35,505 nt of DNA from assembly GCF_021531355.1 (NCBI RefSeq), contig NZ_JADYTS010000032.1, positions 1 to 35,505 of the forward strand, read 5' to 3'. This stretch comes from Leyella stercorea. GTDB lineage: Bacteria; Bacteroidota; Bacteroidia; Bacteroidales; Bacteroidaceae. Shown here piece after piece: positions 1 through 6,359 of this stretch. The position numbers and the translations under genes were made by a program. The number at the start of each line of letters is the position of its first letter. The first letter of the stretch is position 1. The notes beneath the pieces were generated by a model that was not told the DNA's origin, ran no database searches, and was given only the letters and a program-made list of their open reading frames with translations.

Positions 1-2
1 GA

Positions 3-1256
3 TTATTCATGGCACAAAGGTATAAATTTTCTATAGAATCAAAGCGTCTTCCCCCTAGTTTATCGGGTGAGCCAATTGCCAGTCAATGGGACGCCATTGA
101 ATACACCCTTCAGAACGATGAATTTTGGCTGTTTGTCCATCCAATCGGCTACGAACGTCCTACAAGAATAGATTTCATCTTCGACATCATTTATCAGCAG
201 GACAGGTTGAATATCGGCAAGGATAAATGCTGCAATGACGACAATCAGACATTCAGATACTTTAATAAATTCTTCAAAAGGAAAGATAAGGGTACAGAAT
301 TAGAAAAAGTAGAAGAATGTTGGAAATTGACCATAAACCTTTTCAGAATCCTCAAAGAGTGGTATGATGATGTCGCTCTATACCATTATGTAGGCTATGT
401 CCTCGACTGCAGAATCAAGAACCTGCCCGAGCTTTTCAAGGACTGGGAAGAAAGCAAAGACAGATTTGCCTTCACTGATTACCTGAAGGCAGCCATCAAG
501 GAACATCTGAATAAATGCTATAATTCAGAACTCGGATTGGAAGATACTGTCTATGAGACAGAAAATGGATTTGGTCCAAAATCCAAATGCCGCGACATTC
601 TCCTCCTTCATAACATCCAGACTGTCATCGCTCAGAACAATGAGCTCAAGAATGGTGGCCAATATTCACAAGGGGTGTTCTATAAATTTCCATTCCATCT
701 TTACAAGAAAGAGAGTTGGGATATCGAGCATATCGACTCCAGCACTGAGAATTCGCTGGAGATTGCCAAAGATCAGAAAGAATGGATTGAATATTCGATG
801 ATTGGTTTGCCGAATGAGGAAAAGGAGAAAAAAGAAATCCTGTCGGCGGCAACAGAATTCCTAAAGAAAAAGAAAAATGAAATCAAACAAGAGGACTTCG
901 ACAAATTGAGAACAAAGATCATTGGTTTTCTTAAATCCAACACAACATGGAAGGATCCTATCAACGATAAGAACAAAATTTGGAACTATGTTCTTCTTGA
1001 TAACAGTACAAACAGGGGATATGGCAACTCTATCTTCCCTGCCAAGCGTAGAGTAATCATCGGCAAGGATCGAGGTGTCAAATATCAAGTTGCCCCTGAA
1101 ACACTAGAGGTATCGCCTAAACCCGAAGAAGAGAAGCAGATGTCATATCTTCTGTCTAAAGGAATCCTGCAAGAAAAAGAGTCTACAGAATTGGAAGAAC
1201 TCAGAAAAAAGTATGCCGCTATTTATTTATTCATTGGCGCATACCAAACTGTTTGA
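3..1256 (+). CDS. DUF262/DUF1524 (GmrSD-like) nuclease, 3' part only
   Basis: This is the C-terminal part of a DUF262-type protein. The frame is open to the window edge, so the ATG at 9 is probably internal. Residues 27-65 from that ATG (WDAIEYTLQNDEFW, then PTRIDFIFDI) look like the middle of DUF262 proteins. The HNH-like DUF1524 half is seen as WDIEHI (237-242) and NYVLLDNSTNRGYGN (326-340) followed by FPAKRR. Family members include GmrSD type IV restriction enzymes that cut modified DNA, and other anti-phage proteins. The ParB-like N-terminal half would lie upstream of the window. The tail after about residue 356 does not resemble the usual ending with a TxNVFxKYY-like stretch. The stop lies inside the next ORF. 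The family call is fairly firm; the biological role is inferred. Confidence 0.75.
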   Translation, partial: LFMAQRYKFSIESKRLPPSLSGEPIASQWDAIEYTLQNDEFWLFVHPIGYERPTRIDFIFDIIYQQDRLNIGKDKCCNDDNQTFRYFNKFFKRKDKGTELEKVEECWKLTINLFRILKEWYDDVALYHYVGYVLDCRIKNLPELFKDWEESKDRFAFTDYLKAAIKEHLNKCYNSELGLEDTVYETENGFGPKSKCRDILLLHNIQTVIAQNNELKNGGQYSQGVFYKFPFHLYKKESWDIEHIDSSTENSLEIAKDQKEWIEYSMIGLPNEEKEKKEILSAATEFLKKKKNEIKQEDFDKLRTKIIGFLKSNTTWKDPINDKNKIWNYVLLDNSTNRGYGNSIFPAKRRVIIGKDRGVKYQVAPETLEVSPKPEEEKQMSYLLSKGILQEKESTELEELRKKYAAIYLFIGAYQTV

Positions 1257-1635
1257 TTTCGTCATGGATAAGATTCCATATTCATGGATCCGTTCTGGAT
1301 ACCATTATCATACGGCCATCTTTCCAAGTCAAACAGGCGTATTTCTCAATGCTAAACTCAGAGACGAAGTCCTGAGCGATTTCACCATCACAGTATCCGA
1401 GGACATCAAAGTTCCTGAAACATCTTTCTTATGGTGTAATGACGCAGACTTCACATACAAGGGTATCCGCTTCCGTTGGAAAGACAACGACGACGTCTGC
1501 CGAATCGAAGGCGATAACGAAGTCTATACCTTCAGTGCAAATAAGGAAATGTACGACAAAGATCTGTATCTTGGGAAAAAGGAAGTGTTTGAGCAACTTG
1601 ATCAGATTGTAAATTCTGTCATCGCTCAGAAGTGA
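1213..1635 (+). CDS. hypothetical protein overlapping the DUF262 gene
   Basis: I do not recognise this 140-aa protein. It starts inside the end of the DUF262 gene with a 44-base overlap in another frame. An alternative ATG at 1264 (MDKIPYSWIRSG) would place the start just after the upstream stop. The protein is acidic and rich in aromatic residues, has no signal peptide or membrane segment, and ends in a short helical stretch. The overlap or tight spacing suggests translational coupling and a shared job, for example an accessory subunit or a regulator. A displaced C-terminal segment of the same system is also possible. No catalytic motif is visible. Confidence 0.6.
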   Translation: MPLFIYSLAHTKLFDFVMDKIPYSWIRSGYHYHTAIFPSQTGVFLNAKLRDEVLSDFTITVSEDIKVPETSFLWCNDADFTYKGIRFRWKDNDDVCRIEGDNEVYTFSANKEMYDKDLYLGKKEVFEQLDQIVNSVIAQK

Positions 1636-2127
1636 CACATTCGGAGTTTTGCATTAACTTGCATATAAAAGAGGAATACTTGTATGGGGTGATTGTCATA
1701 TATATAGGAAATATAGAGATGTATAATAATAAAAGTGACGGAACGCAATGTGTATGGCTTTAGGAATAAAGAATACTTCTAACTGAGACTATACACATTG
1801 CATGACTGTCGTATCACTCGAAATGTAGGAAGATTCGAAAAAACAGATCCTTTTGCCATATCATTTCCGGTAATGGTTGGATAAAGACAAAGCCAATTTC
1901 ATTTTAGAGACGACCTCTTCTTCTGAAACGATAAAATGAGATGCATGTCGGAAGTCAGCTCCGGGTTCACCCCTTCATTCCAGTTAAAAACACAACAATA
2001 TTATATGAGCCCCAACTCAGCTCAGACACATAACCTCATCTCTATTGATACCCACACTTGTATCAGTTGGTACGATCTCTCATTTCAAATGGCATGAACT
2101 CTCGTTTCGTTAGGTACACATGCAAAA
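1636..2127. other. gene-poor gap with two long inverted repeats
   Basis: No convincing ORF, tRNA or known RNA family is seen in these 492 bases. Two inverted repeats stand out. The first has 11-bp perfect arms at 1745-1755 and 1791-1801 (GCAATGTGTAT/ATACACATTGC). The second has arms at 1896-1906 and 1932-1942 (ATTTCATTTTA/TAAAATGAGAT) with one G-T pair. A small 6-bp repeat lies at 2046-2065. One of these could end transcription of the DUF262 operon, but none is followed by a clean T tract. Confidence 0.5.
1745..1801. repeat. 11-bp perfect inverted repeat, 35-base loop
   Basis: The arms GCAATGTGTAT (1745-1755) and ATACACATTGC (1791-1801) are exact reverse complements. The position between two convergent gene blocks fits a structured RNA end, a protein-binding site or a remnant of mobile-element ends. 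There is no evidence to choose among these. Confidence 0.5.
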
Positions 2128-2535
2128 TTAAGGTCTGCATTTTGTATATTCGACAAAATCGTATCCCATGGAAAAAAACAATTTATGATATTTATCATAT
2201 TGCTTATCGCCTGTATAATATTCAGGAGAATAAGCTATTGCTTTTTTCGATTTGTAGTATCCTTCGCACATTTTTAATCGAACACTCTCACGCTCTTCTA
2301 AATATGCTTTTTCAAAGTCTTCGCGTACCTTACGCAATTCTTCAGAGTCTGGAACCAGTGTTTTCTCGTATTCAATTTGGCGCTTGCATATTTGAGCAAA
2401 AGAATTTTCATCCTCAGGTTTCTTGCTCTCATAGGTTCTCGTTATATCGTTCAACTTTTCGCCTACCGACTGCAAGCCTTGAAACAAAATGTATAGTACG
2501 AAGAATACCGCATACAAAATAAAGAATGTTTCCAT
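2128..2535 (-). CDS. small membrane-anchored protein, array gene A
   Basis: This is a 135-aa hypothetical protein. One hydrophobic helix covers about residues 3-20 (FFILYAVFFVLYILF), followed by a charged, probably helical region (about 28-100) and a Tyr-rich tail. It fits an inner-membrane protein with a short N-terminus and a large soluble domain. The start at 2535 follows a leader nearly identical to those of genes at 3399 and 3902 and is set by a TATATTTG -7 box at 2563-2570. No family is recognised. It is the last of six minus-strand small genes and has its own promoter. Confidence 0.6.
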   Translation of the reverse strand: METFFILYAVFFVLYILFQGLQSVGEKLNDITRTYESKKPEDENSFAQICKRQIEYEKTLVPDSEELRKVREDFEKAYLEERESVRLKMCEGYYKSKKAIAYSPEYYTGDKQYDKYHKLFFSMGYDFVEYTKCRP

Positions 2536-2562
2536 ATAGCAGACGATTTAATGATTACATCG

Positions 2563-2594
2563 CAAATATACAAAATAATTTGCTGACTCAGAAA
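2563..2594 (-). promoter_or_regulatory. promoter of array gene A
   Basis: On the minus strand, TATATTTG (2563-2570) matches the Bacteroidota -7 pattern TAnnTTTG. TTTC at 2591-2594, 20 bases upstream, stands in for the -33 TTTG. The 5' leader to the ATG is conserved with genes starting at 3399 and 3902. Confidence 0.55.
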
Positions 2595-2604
2595 TATTTA
2601 TCGA

Positions 2605-2639
2605 TAAAAAAGCCCTCGATGCATCACGCACCGAAGGCT
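2605..2639 (-). terminator. terminator after the DUF5053-like gene
   Basis: On the minus strand, AGCCTTCG (2632-2639) pairs with CGAGGGCT (2611-2618) with one G-U pair, followed by a run of T (A run at 2605-2611 on the plus strand). It ends the transcript from 3135-2737 just before the promoter of gene A. Confidence 0.6.
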
Positions 2640-2736
2640 CAAAAGTTCATTTGTTAAAATGAATGCCGCATGGTCGGGCGGCGGTGTTGAATTTATTAAA
2701 CAGTGACCATTTCAAAATCCTTGGTAAGTTGGCGCT

Positions 2737-3135
2737 TCAATCCAGATGAAGAGAGCCGATGCGTAAGCTTATATCTTGCAGAGCTTCATTAAAGATACGC
2801 TTCTGCTCCTCGTTGAGCGTGTAAGTCTTACCACGAACAAGAGTGCCGTTTAGGCGCTGTGAGAGCCATGCTGCGCTTTTGCCGAAGTAATGTTTAGCGA
2901 TGAAAGATAAGGGCAACAACTTATAGTCTTCGTCACTTATGCGTGAACGTAGAGCAGTCACGTCACTCTCAATGCAATCGAGCTTGGCGTTGACAAACGC
3001 TTTGGCATCATCTTTAACATCAACAGCATGGTCTTTAAGCCATGCAATGATCTCATTCTTCCTTGCTTCACTTGCTGCATCAGTCTTGCCTGCAAGACTG
3101 CCATACTCTTGTAAAATAGCGTCAATTCCTTCCAT
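2737..3135 (-). CDS. DUF5053-like small protein
   Basis: This is a 132-aa soluble protein. The N-terminal half is charged and helical. The second half (about 75-125: LPLSFIAKHYFGKSAAWLSQ, then NEEQKRIFNEAL) has the pattern I associate with the Bacteroidota DUF5053 family, often found in accessory or prophage-like regions. IAKHYFGKSAAWLSQRL looks like a helix-turn-helix, so DNA binding is plausible but unproven. There is no signal peptide or membrane helix. It lies 63 bases downstream of the 66-aa gene ending at 3199 and could share its transcript. A hairpin between the two (3154-3161 with 3191-3198) might modulate read-through. The family name is from memory. Confidence 0.65.
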   Translation of the reverse strand: MEGIDAILQEYGSLAGKTDAASEARKNEIIAWLKDHAVDVKDDAKAFVNAKLDCIESDVTALRSRISDEDYKLLPLSFIAKHYFGKSAAWLSQRLNGTLVRGKTYTLNEEQKRIFNEALQDISLRIGSLHLD

Positions 3136-3153
3136 AGTGTTTATATATTGTAG

Positions 3154-3198
3154 ACCACTTTAACGAGACTGTAGTGATGGGGAAAAGACAAAAGTGGT
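3154..3198 (-). other. hairpin between array gene C and the DUF5053-like gene
   Basis: ACCACTTT (3154-3161) and AAAGTGGT (3191-3198) are exact reverse complements just after the stop of the gene ending at 3199. There is no T run, so this is more likely an attenuator or a processing site than a strong terminator. Confidence 0.35.
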
Positions 3199-3399
3199 TT
3201 ATAATTTTATTTTCCTTAGCCTCTCGTTTTCTTTTTGTAATCTTTCTGTTTTACGTCTGATTTCTTGTATTTTTTGCTCATATTCCATCCTCATTATCTC
3301 ATCAGACTCACTACTACTTCTAAAGCCACCGCTACAATCTTTTGCAATGGCGACTGCTAATAGCATTAGCAAATAGAAAAGAAATATAATGTAGAACAT
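3199..3399 (-). CDS. 66-aa membrane-anchored coiled-coil protein, array gene C
   Basis: A hydrophobic helix spans residues 2-19 (FYIIFLFYLLMLLAVAIA). A short Ser-rich linker follows, then a strongly charged heptad-like segment (about 36-66, EYEQKIQEIRRKTERLQKEN) predicted as a coiled coil. The product resembles the small membrane/coiled-coil proteins of neighbouring genes in plan but not in sequence. The start at 3399 directly follows the shared leader sequence. No family is recognised. It probably heads a transcript that also covers the DUF5053-like gene. Confidence 0.6.
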   Translation of the reverse strand: MFYIIFLFYLLMLLAVAIAKDCSGGFRSSSESDEIMRMEYEQKIQEIRRKTERLQKENERLRKIKL

Positions 3400-3427
3400 A
3401 TAGCAGACTATTTAATGATTACTTGGG

Positions 3428-3459
3428 CAAATGTACAAAAAGTATTTGAGGTGTGCAAT
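3428..3459 (-). promoter_or_regulatory. promoter of array gene C
   Basis: On the minus strand, TACATTTG (3428-3435) matches TAnnTTTG. ATTG at 3456-3459 lies 20 bases upstream. The block around it closely matches that upstream of the gene starting at 4562 (shared ACAAAAAGTATTTGA on the plus strand). Confidence 0.5.
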
Positions 3460-3533
3460 GGATTGTATTTATTGTTTTTTGCTAATATAATAACATAAAA
3501 GCACTACAAAATCTTATTTAAAAATACATGTGC

Positions 3534-3570
3534 CCATAAAGACAAATCAAATGCTGTCTTTGAAATATGG
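3534..3570 (-). terminator. possible weak terminator after array gene E
   Basis: CCATA plus AAGACA (3534-3544) can pair with TGTCTT and TATGG (3555-3570) around an internal loop, downstream of the gene ending at 3606. No strong T tract follows. Confidence 0.3.
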
Positions 3571-3605
3571 GAAAACTGTTTTATATATTGTTGAACTTCA
3601 GCTAT

Positions 3606-3902
3606 TCATCTGTCTATTAACTCTACTTGCCTTGAATTGCACCCGAAACGTTTTACGGCTTTTGCACGAAGTCTGCCAAGATATTTCAGCCGACGATTAA
3701 GTCGTCTCTCCTCCTTTCTTGACACACGCCATAGCCAAGTGGAACGCTTGAAAAAGGAATAAATCTCTTTAGAAAAAGCAGACTCTGCCTTAATTCTTGA
3801 TTCATTCAAATTCCTTTTCAATTTATGCTTTGCATTTCGAAACAATACAATAATAGCGAAAAAAATGAAGAAGATCCAGAAATGTTCAAGTAAGGTTATC
3901 AT
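3606..3902 (-). CDS. 98-aa membrane-anchored basic protein, array gene E
   Basis: The start is placed at 3902 (MITLLEHFWIFFIFF). A longer reading from 3941 would begin inside the -7 promoter element (the MYIC codons are the TATATTTGT box), so it cannot be on the transcript. One helix covers about residues 4-21. The rest is very basic (FRNAKHKLKRNL, RKEERRLNRRLKYLGRLRAK) and may bind nucleic acid or acidic lipids on the cytoplasmic face. No family is recognised. The leader is nearly identical to that of the gene starting at 2535. Confidence 0.55.
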   Translation of the reverse strand: MITLLEHFWIFFIFFAIIVLFRNAKHKLKRNLNESRIKAESAFSKEIYSFFKRSTWLWRVSRKEERRLNRRLKYLGRLRAKAVKRFGCNSRQVELIDR

Positions 3903-3930
3903 AATAGCAGACGATTTAATGATTACACGA

Positions 3931-3960
3931 CAAATATACAAAAAATCGCTGATTCAGAAA
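3931..3960 (-). promoter_or_regulatory. promoter of array gene E
   Basis: On the minus strand, TATATTTG lies at 3931-3938 and TTTC at 3957-3960, 18 bases upstream. The sequence from 3904 to about 3972 parallels 2536 to about 2605 upstream of gene A almost base for base. Confidence 0.55.
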
Positions 3961-3983
3961 GATTTATCGACAAATAATAAATG

Positions 3984-4178
3984 TCATGTACGTTGTTCTT
4001 CTATATCTTGCTTTGTCTTTTTTACCATGAAGCCGACAGCTACGGCAAAGGCTTTTTCGTCTTCAGCCTTTAGGCGTTCCATCTGTTCTTTTATTAATGC
4101 TTTTTCTTCAGCTGTCTTGGCTTCTCTATTCTTAATAGCCAAAGCCTTGACCTTTTCAATCATATCTTTATATTCCAT
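3984..4178 (-). CDS. 64-aa charged helical protein
   Basis: This small soluble protein is rich in Lys, Glu and Ala (MEYKDMIEKVKALAIKNR; AEEKALIKEQMERLKAEDEK) and is probably one or two amphipathic helices. It has no signal peptide or membrane segment. It starts 39 bases after the stop of the gene ending at 4218 and is probably co-transcribed with it, which parallels the membrane-protein-plus-soluble-protein pair at 3399-2737. Function is unknown. Confidence 0.5.
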   Translation of the reverse strand: MEYKDMIEKVKALAIKNREAKTAEEKALIKEQMERLKAEDEKAFAVAVGFMVKKTKQDIEEQRT

Positions 4179-4217
4179 ATCGTTTTGATTTAGTGTAATG
4201 TTGTATTCTGTATAAAA

Positions 4218-4562
4218 CTAATATTTTGTTGAGGCAACATATTCTTTATATTGTGCTCGTAGGTTGGCCAATTCACGTTTAAGTTTTTCGATTTCTCGCA
4301 TTGTTTTATTGTATTTGGAGAAATTATATGTCTTGGCGATGCTCTCGTACATTTCTTTTATCTGTACAAGAAATTCTTGCTCCTTTTCTTCGTAATATGA
4401 TTCGGGGTTTTGTTGGCCTTTAAAGTCATATACTATTTTATTTTCTTCAACTTCTGTTGGCTTAGTACTGATGCTGTATTTGTGCCGTTTATTGCCAGCA
4501 TTCTGGGCAAATGCTACAAAAGCGACTACAAATATCCATGTGAATAAAAAGAAAAACTCCAT
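4218..4562 (-). CDS. 114-aa membrane-anchored coiled-coil protein, array gene D
   Basis: The start is placed at 4562 (MEFFFLFTWIFVVAFVAFA); the upstream ATG at 4601 is part of the -7 promoter box. Residues 2-19 form a hydrophobic helix or uncleaved signal. A polar linker follows, then a long helical region (about 50-108, with IREIEKLKRELANLRAQ-like heptads near the end). No family is recognised. It is the first gene of the minus-strand array and is divergent from the PepSY gene at 4716. Confidence 0.6.
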   Translation of the reverse strand: MEFFFLFTWIFVVAFVAFAQNAGNKRHKYSISTKPTEVEENKIVYDFKGQQNPESYYEEKEQEFLVQIKEMYESIAKTYNFSKYNKTMREIEKLKRELANLRAQYKEYVASTKY

Positions 4563-4590
4563 ACTGCCGTTGATTTTAGTTGTTACACCA

Positions 4591-4621
4591 CAAATATACA
4601 AAAAGTATTTGAAGTAGCAAT
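4591..4621 (-). promoter_or_regulatory. promoter of array gene D
   Basis: On the minus strand, TATATTTG lies at 4591-4598 and ATTG at 4618-4621, 19 bases upstream. The leader down to 4563 is diverged from the other three, but the promoter block resembles that of gene C. Confidence 0.55.
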
Positions 4622-4643
4622 GCTAATGGCAATATATCTATAG

Positions 4644-4672
4644 TTTCATTATTTTTAAGTATTGTACATTTG
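4644..4672 (+). promoter_or_regulatory. promoter of the PepSY-TM gene
   Basis: TACATTTG (4665-4672) fits the -7 pattern and TTTC (4644-4647) lies 17 bases upstream. The ATG is 43 bases downstream. Confidence 0.5.
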
Positions 4673-4715
4673 TTGGAAAATCAGTTCCTTTGTAGTCTGA
4701 AATGAGGATAGCATT

Positions 4716-6206
4716 ATGAAATTGAATTGGAGAAAACATCATAAGTGGTTGGGGATAGGCATGAGCTTTTTCATGCTGATGTTCTGCGTGTCAGGTATTC
4801 TGCTTAATCATCGTTCACTCATTAAGGATGTGAACGTGAGCAGGAAGTATCTGCCAAGCCGTTATGAGTATCGCAATTGGAATGGCGGTTTGTTAAGAGG
4901 AACGCTCGATCTTGACAAGGCTATTGTTGAAGACTCATTGACTATGATGGATTCTTGCCATAGGTTGTTGCTTTACGGCAACGGAGGAATATGGCTTTCC
5001 GATAACAAGGCTTCGTGCTTCAAGGACTTCAATGACGGATTGCCTATAGGTGCTGACTATCGCCAGATAAGAAATGTAATAAAGGCAGCAAATGGCAGTC
5101 TTTGGGCGGTATCGCCATTCGGAATATACCGATATGGAGTGCATGGTAAATGGAATGAGGTGAAGATGCCATTGGAAGATGACGAGAAGTTGACCGATAT
5201 TGCCTCGCATGGCGACACACTTGTGGTGCTTAGCCGTTCTTTTGCTTACGTGTCGCTACCTCCATATACGACATTCAAGCGCATACAACTTTCTGCTCCA
5301 AAGGATTATGACGGCAAGGTGACGGCATTCCGTACTGTTTGGTTGCTTCATAGCGGAGAATTGTTTGGTATGACAGGAAAACTTGTGGTTGATGCCATTG
5401 CCATCATCTTAGTGTTGCTCTGCATTACTGGTGTTATAATATGGTTGCGACCGAAACGTAGAGTCTTGATGCAACAGTCGTTTCGTCTGCATGACAGAAT
5501 AGGACGTTATACTATCATTCTCACATTGCTGATTGCTCTGACGGGTTGGTGTCTTCGTCCTCCTGTTATGATAGCCTTGGTTTTGAACAAGATACCGGCA
5601 CTTCCCGGAACAACACTTAAGAGCGAAAATCCATGGAACGACAAGCTCCGTATGATTCGGTATGATGACAGTTGCCACGACTGGCTTCTGTCAACGTCAG
5701 AAGGGTTTTATTCCCTGAATATGTCAAATGCAAAGGTGAAAGCCCTTACTTCGGCTCCTCCCGTAAGCGTGATGGGGGTGAATGTGTTGCAGAAGGACGT
5801 GAAAGGCAGATGGCTTTGCGGTTCGTTCAGCGGTTTGTATGTTTGGGACAGACTACAGGCGGAGGCTTTCGATTACTTTACGGGTAAGTCTGCGCCGAAG
5901 AAAGCAGGTGCTCCGTTCGGAAAGAAGGCTATTGCTGGTATGAGTCAGGACTTCTCTGCTCCGGTAATAGCGGAATATTACGAAGGAACGACATTCTGCC
6001 CTCAACCTGCAAGTATGAACCAACTGCCTATGTCGCTATGGAATGTGGCGTTGGAGGTGCATAGTGGAAGAATCTTCATAGGAAGCATTGCCACCTACAT
6101 TTTTATTTTTGTGATGGGCATACTTGCCGTTTGGTGCTTATGGTCGGGCTACAGAATAAGGATTAGAATCAGAAAGAAGGCAATGCACAAGAACAAAGTC
6201 TCATAG
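4716..6206 (+). CDS. PepSY-associated transmembrane (PepSY_TM) protein
   Basis: This 496-aa inner-membrane protein has the PepSY_TM start RKHHKWLGIGMSFFM, with a first helix at about 10-30 ending ILLNHR. Further helices lie at about 222-245 (IAIILVLLCITGVIIWLRP), 265-290 and 463-485, the last followed by a very basic tail. The segment between helices 1 and 2 is a large periplasmic domain with repeated W/G-rich strands (LYGNGGIWLSDN, GSLWAVSPFGIYRYG). A similar segment follows helix 3 (GRWLCGSFSGLYVW), suggesting propeller-like repeats. PepSY_TM proteins are often linked with iron or siderophore uptake and flavin reductases. No TonB receptor or iron gene adjoins it here, so the substrate is unknown. 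It appears monocistronic, with its own promoter and a strong terminator. Confidence 0.8.
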   Translation: MKLNWRKHHKWLGIGMSFFMLMFCVSGILLNHRSLIKDVNVSRKYLPSRYEYRNWNGGLLRGTLDLDKAIVEDSLTMMDSCHRLLLYGNGGIWLSDNKASCFKDFNDGLPIGADYRQIRNVIKAANGSLWAVSPFGIYRYGVHGKWNEVKMPLEDDEKLTDIASHGDTLVVLSRSFAYVSLPPYTTFKRIQLSAPKDYDGKVTAFRTVWLLHSGELFGMTGKLVVDAIAIILVLLCITGVIIWLRPKRRVLMQQSFRLHDRIGRYTIILTLLIALTGWCLRPPVMIALVLNKIPALPGTTLKSENPWNDKLRMIRYDDSCHDWLLSTSEGFYSLNMSNAKVKALTSAPPVSVMGVNVLQKDVKGRWLCGSFSGLYVWDRLQAEAFDYFTGKSAPKKAGAPFGKKAIAGMSQDFSAPVIAEYYEGTTFCPQPASMNQLPMSLWNVALEVHSGRIFIGSIATYIFIFVMGILAVWCLWSGYRIRIRIRKKAMHKNKVS

Positions 6207-6236
6207 AATGCAAAAATAAAAATGGATAACAGCGTA

Positions 6237-6283
6237 GAACGAAACAATTCTTTTTTAGAGTTTTGTTTCGTTCTCTTTTTTTT
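6237..6283 (+). terminator. terminator after the PepSY-TM gene
   Basis: GAACGAAACAA (6237-6247) pairs perfectly with TTGTTTCGTTC (6263-6273) and is followed by a T run (6275-6283). A partial copy of one arm (TTTCGTTCTC) recurs at about 6294-6303. Confidence 0.85.
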
Positions 6284-6359
6284 ACAGTTTTATTTCGTTC
6301 TCCCATAAGTTTGTGTTATTTTTGTATATTCTTTTAAAACGAACCAATTGTAGCTGTTT

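Noticed and set aside
1955..1990. tRNA-like T-arm (GGGTTCACCCC)
   Set aside because: No matching acceptor, D or anticodon arms were found around it.
2058..2522. 154-aa plus-strand ORF
   Set aside because: It runs opposite the gene at 2128-2535, which has a proper promoter and a membrane-helix N-terminus. The plus-strand product has no recognisable features and odd composition.
3903..3941. Longer start for array gene E (and likewise 4563-4601 for gene D)
   Set aside because: The upstream ATG is part of the TATATTTG promoter box shared with sister genes, so it would not be transcribed.
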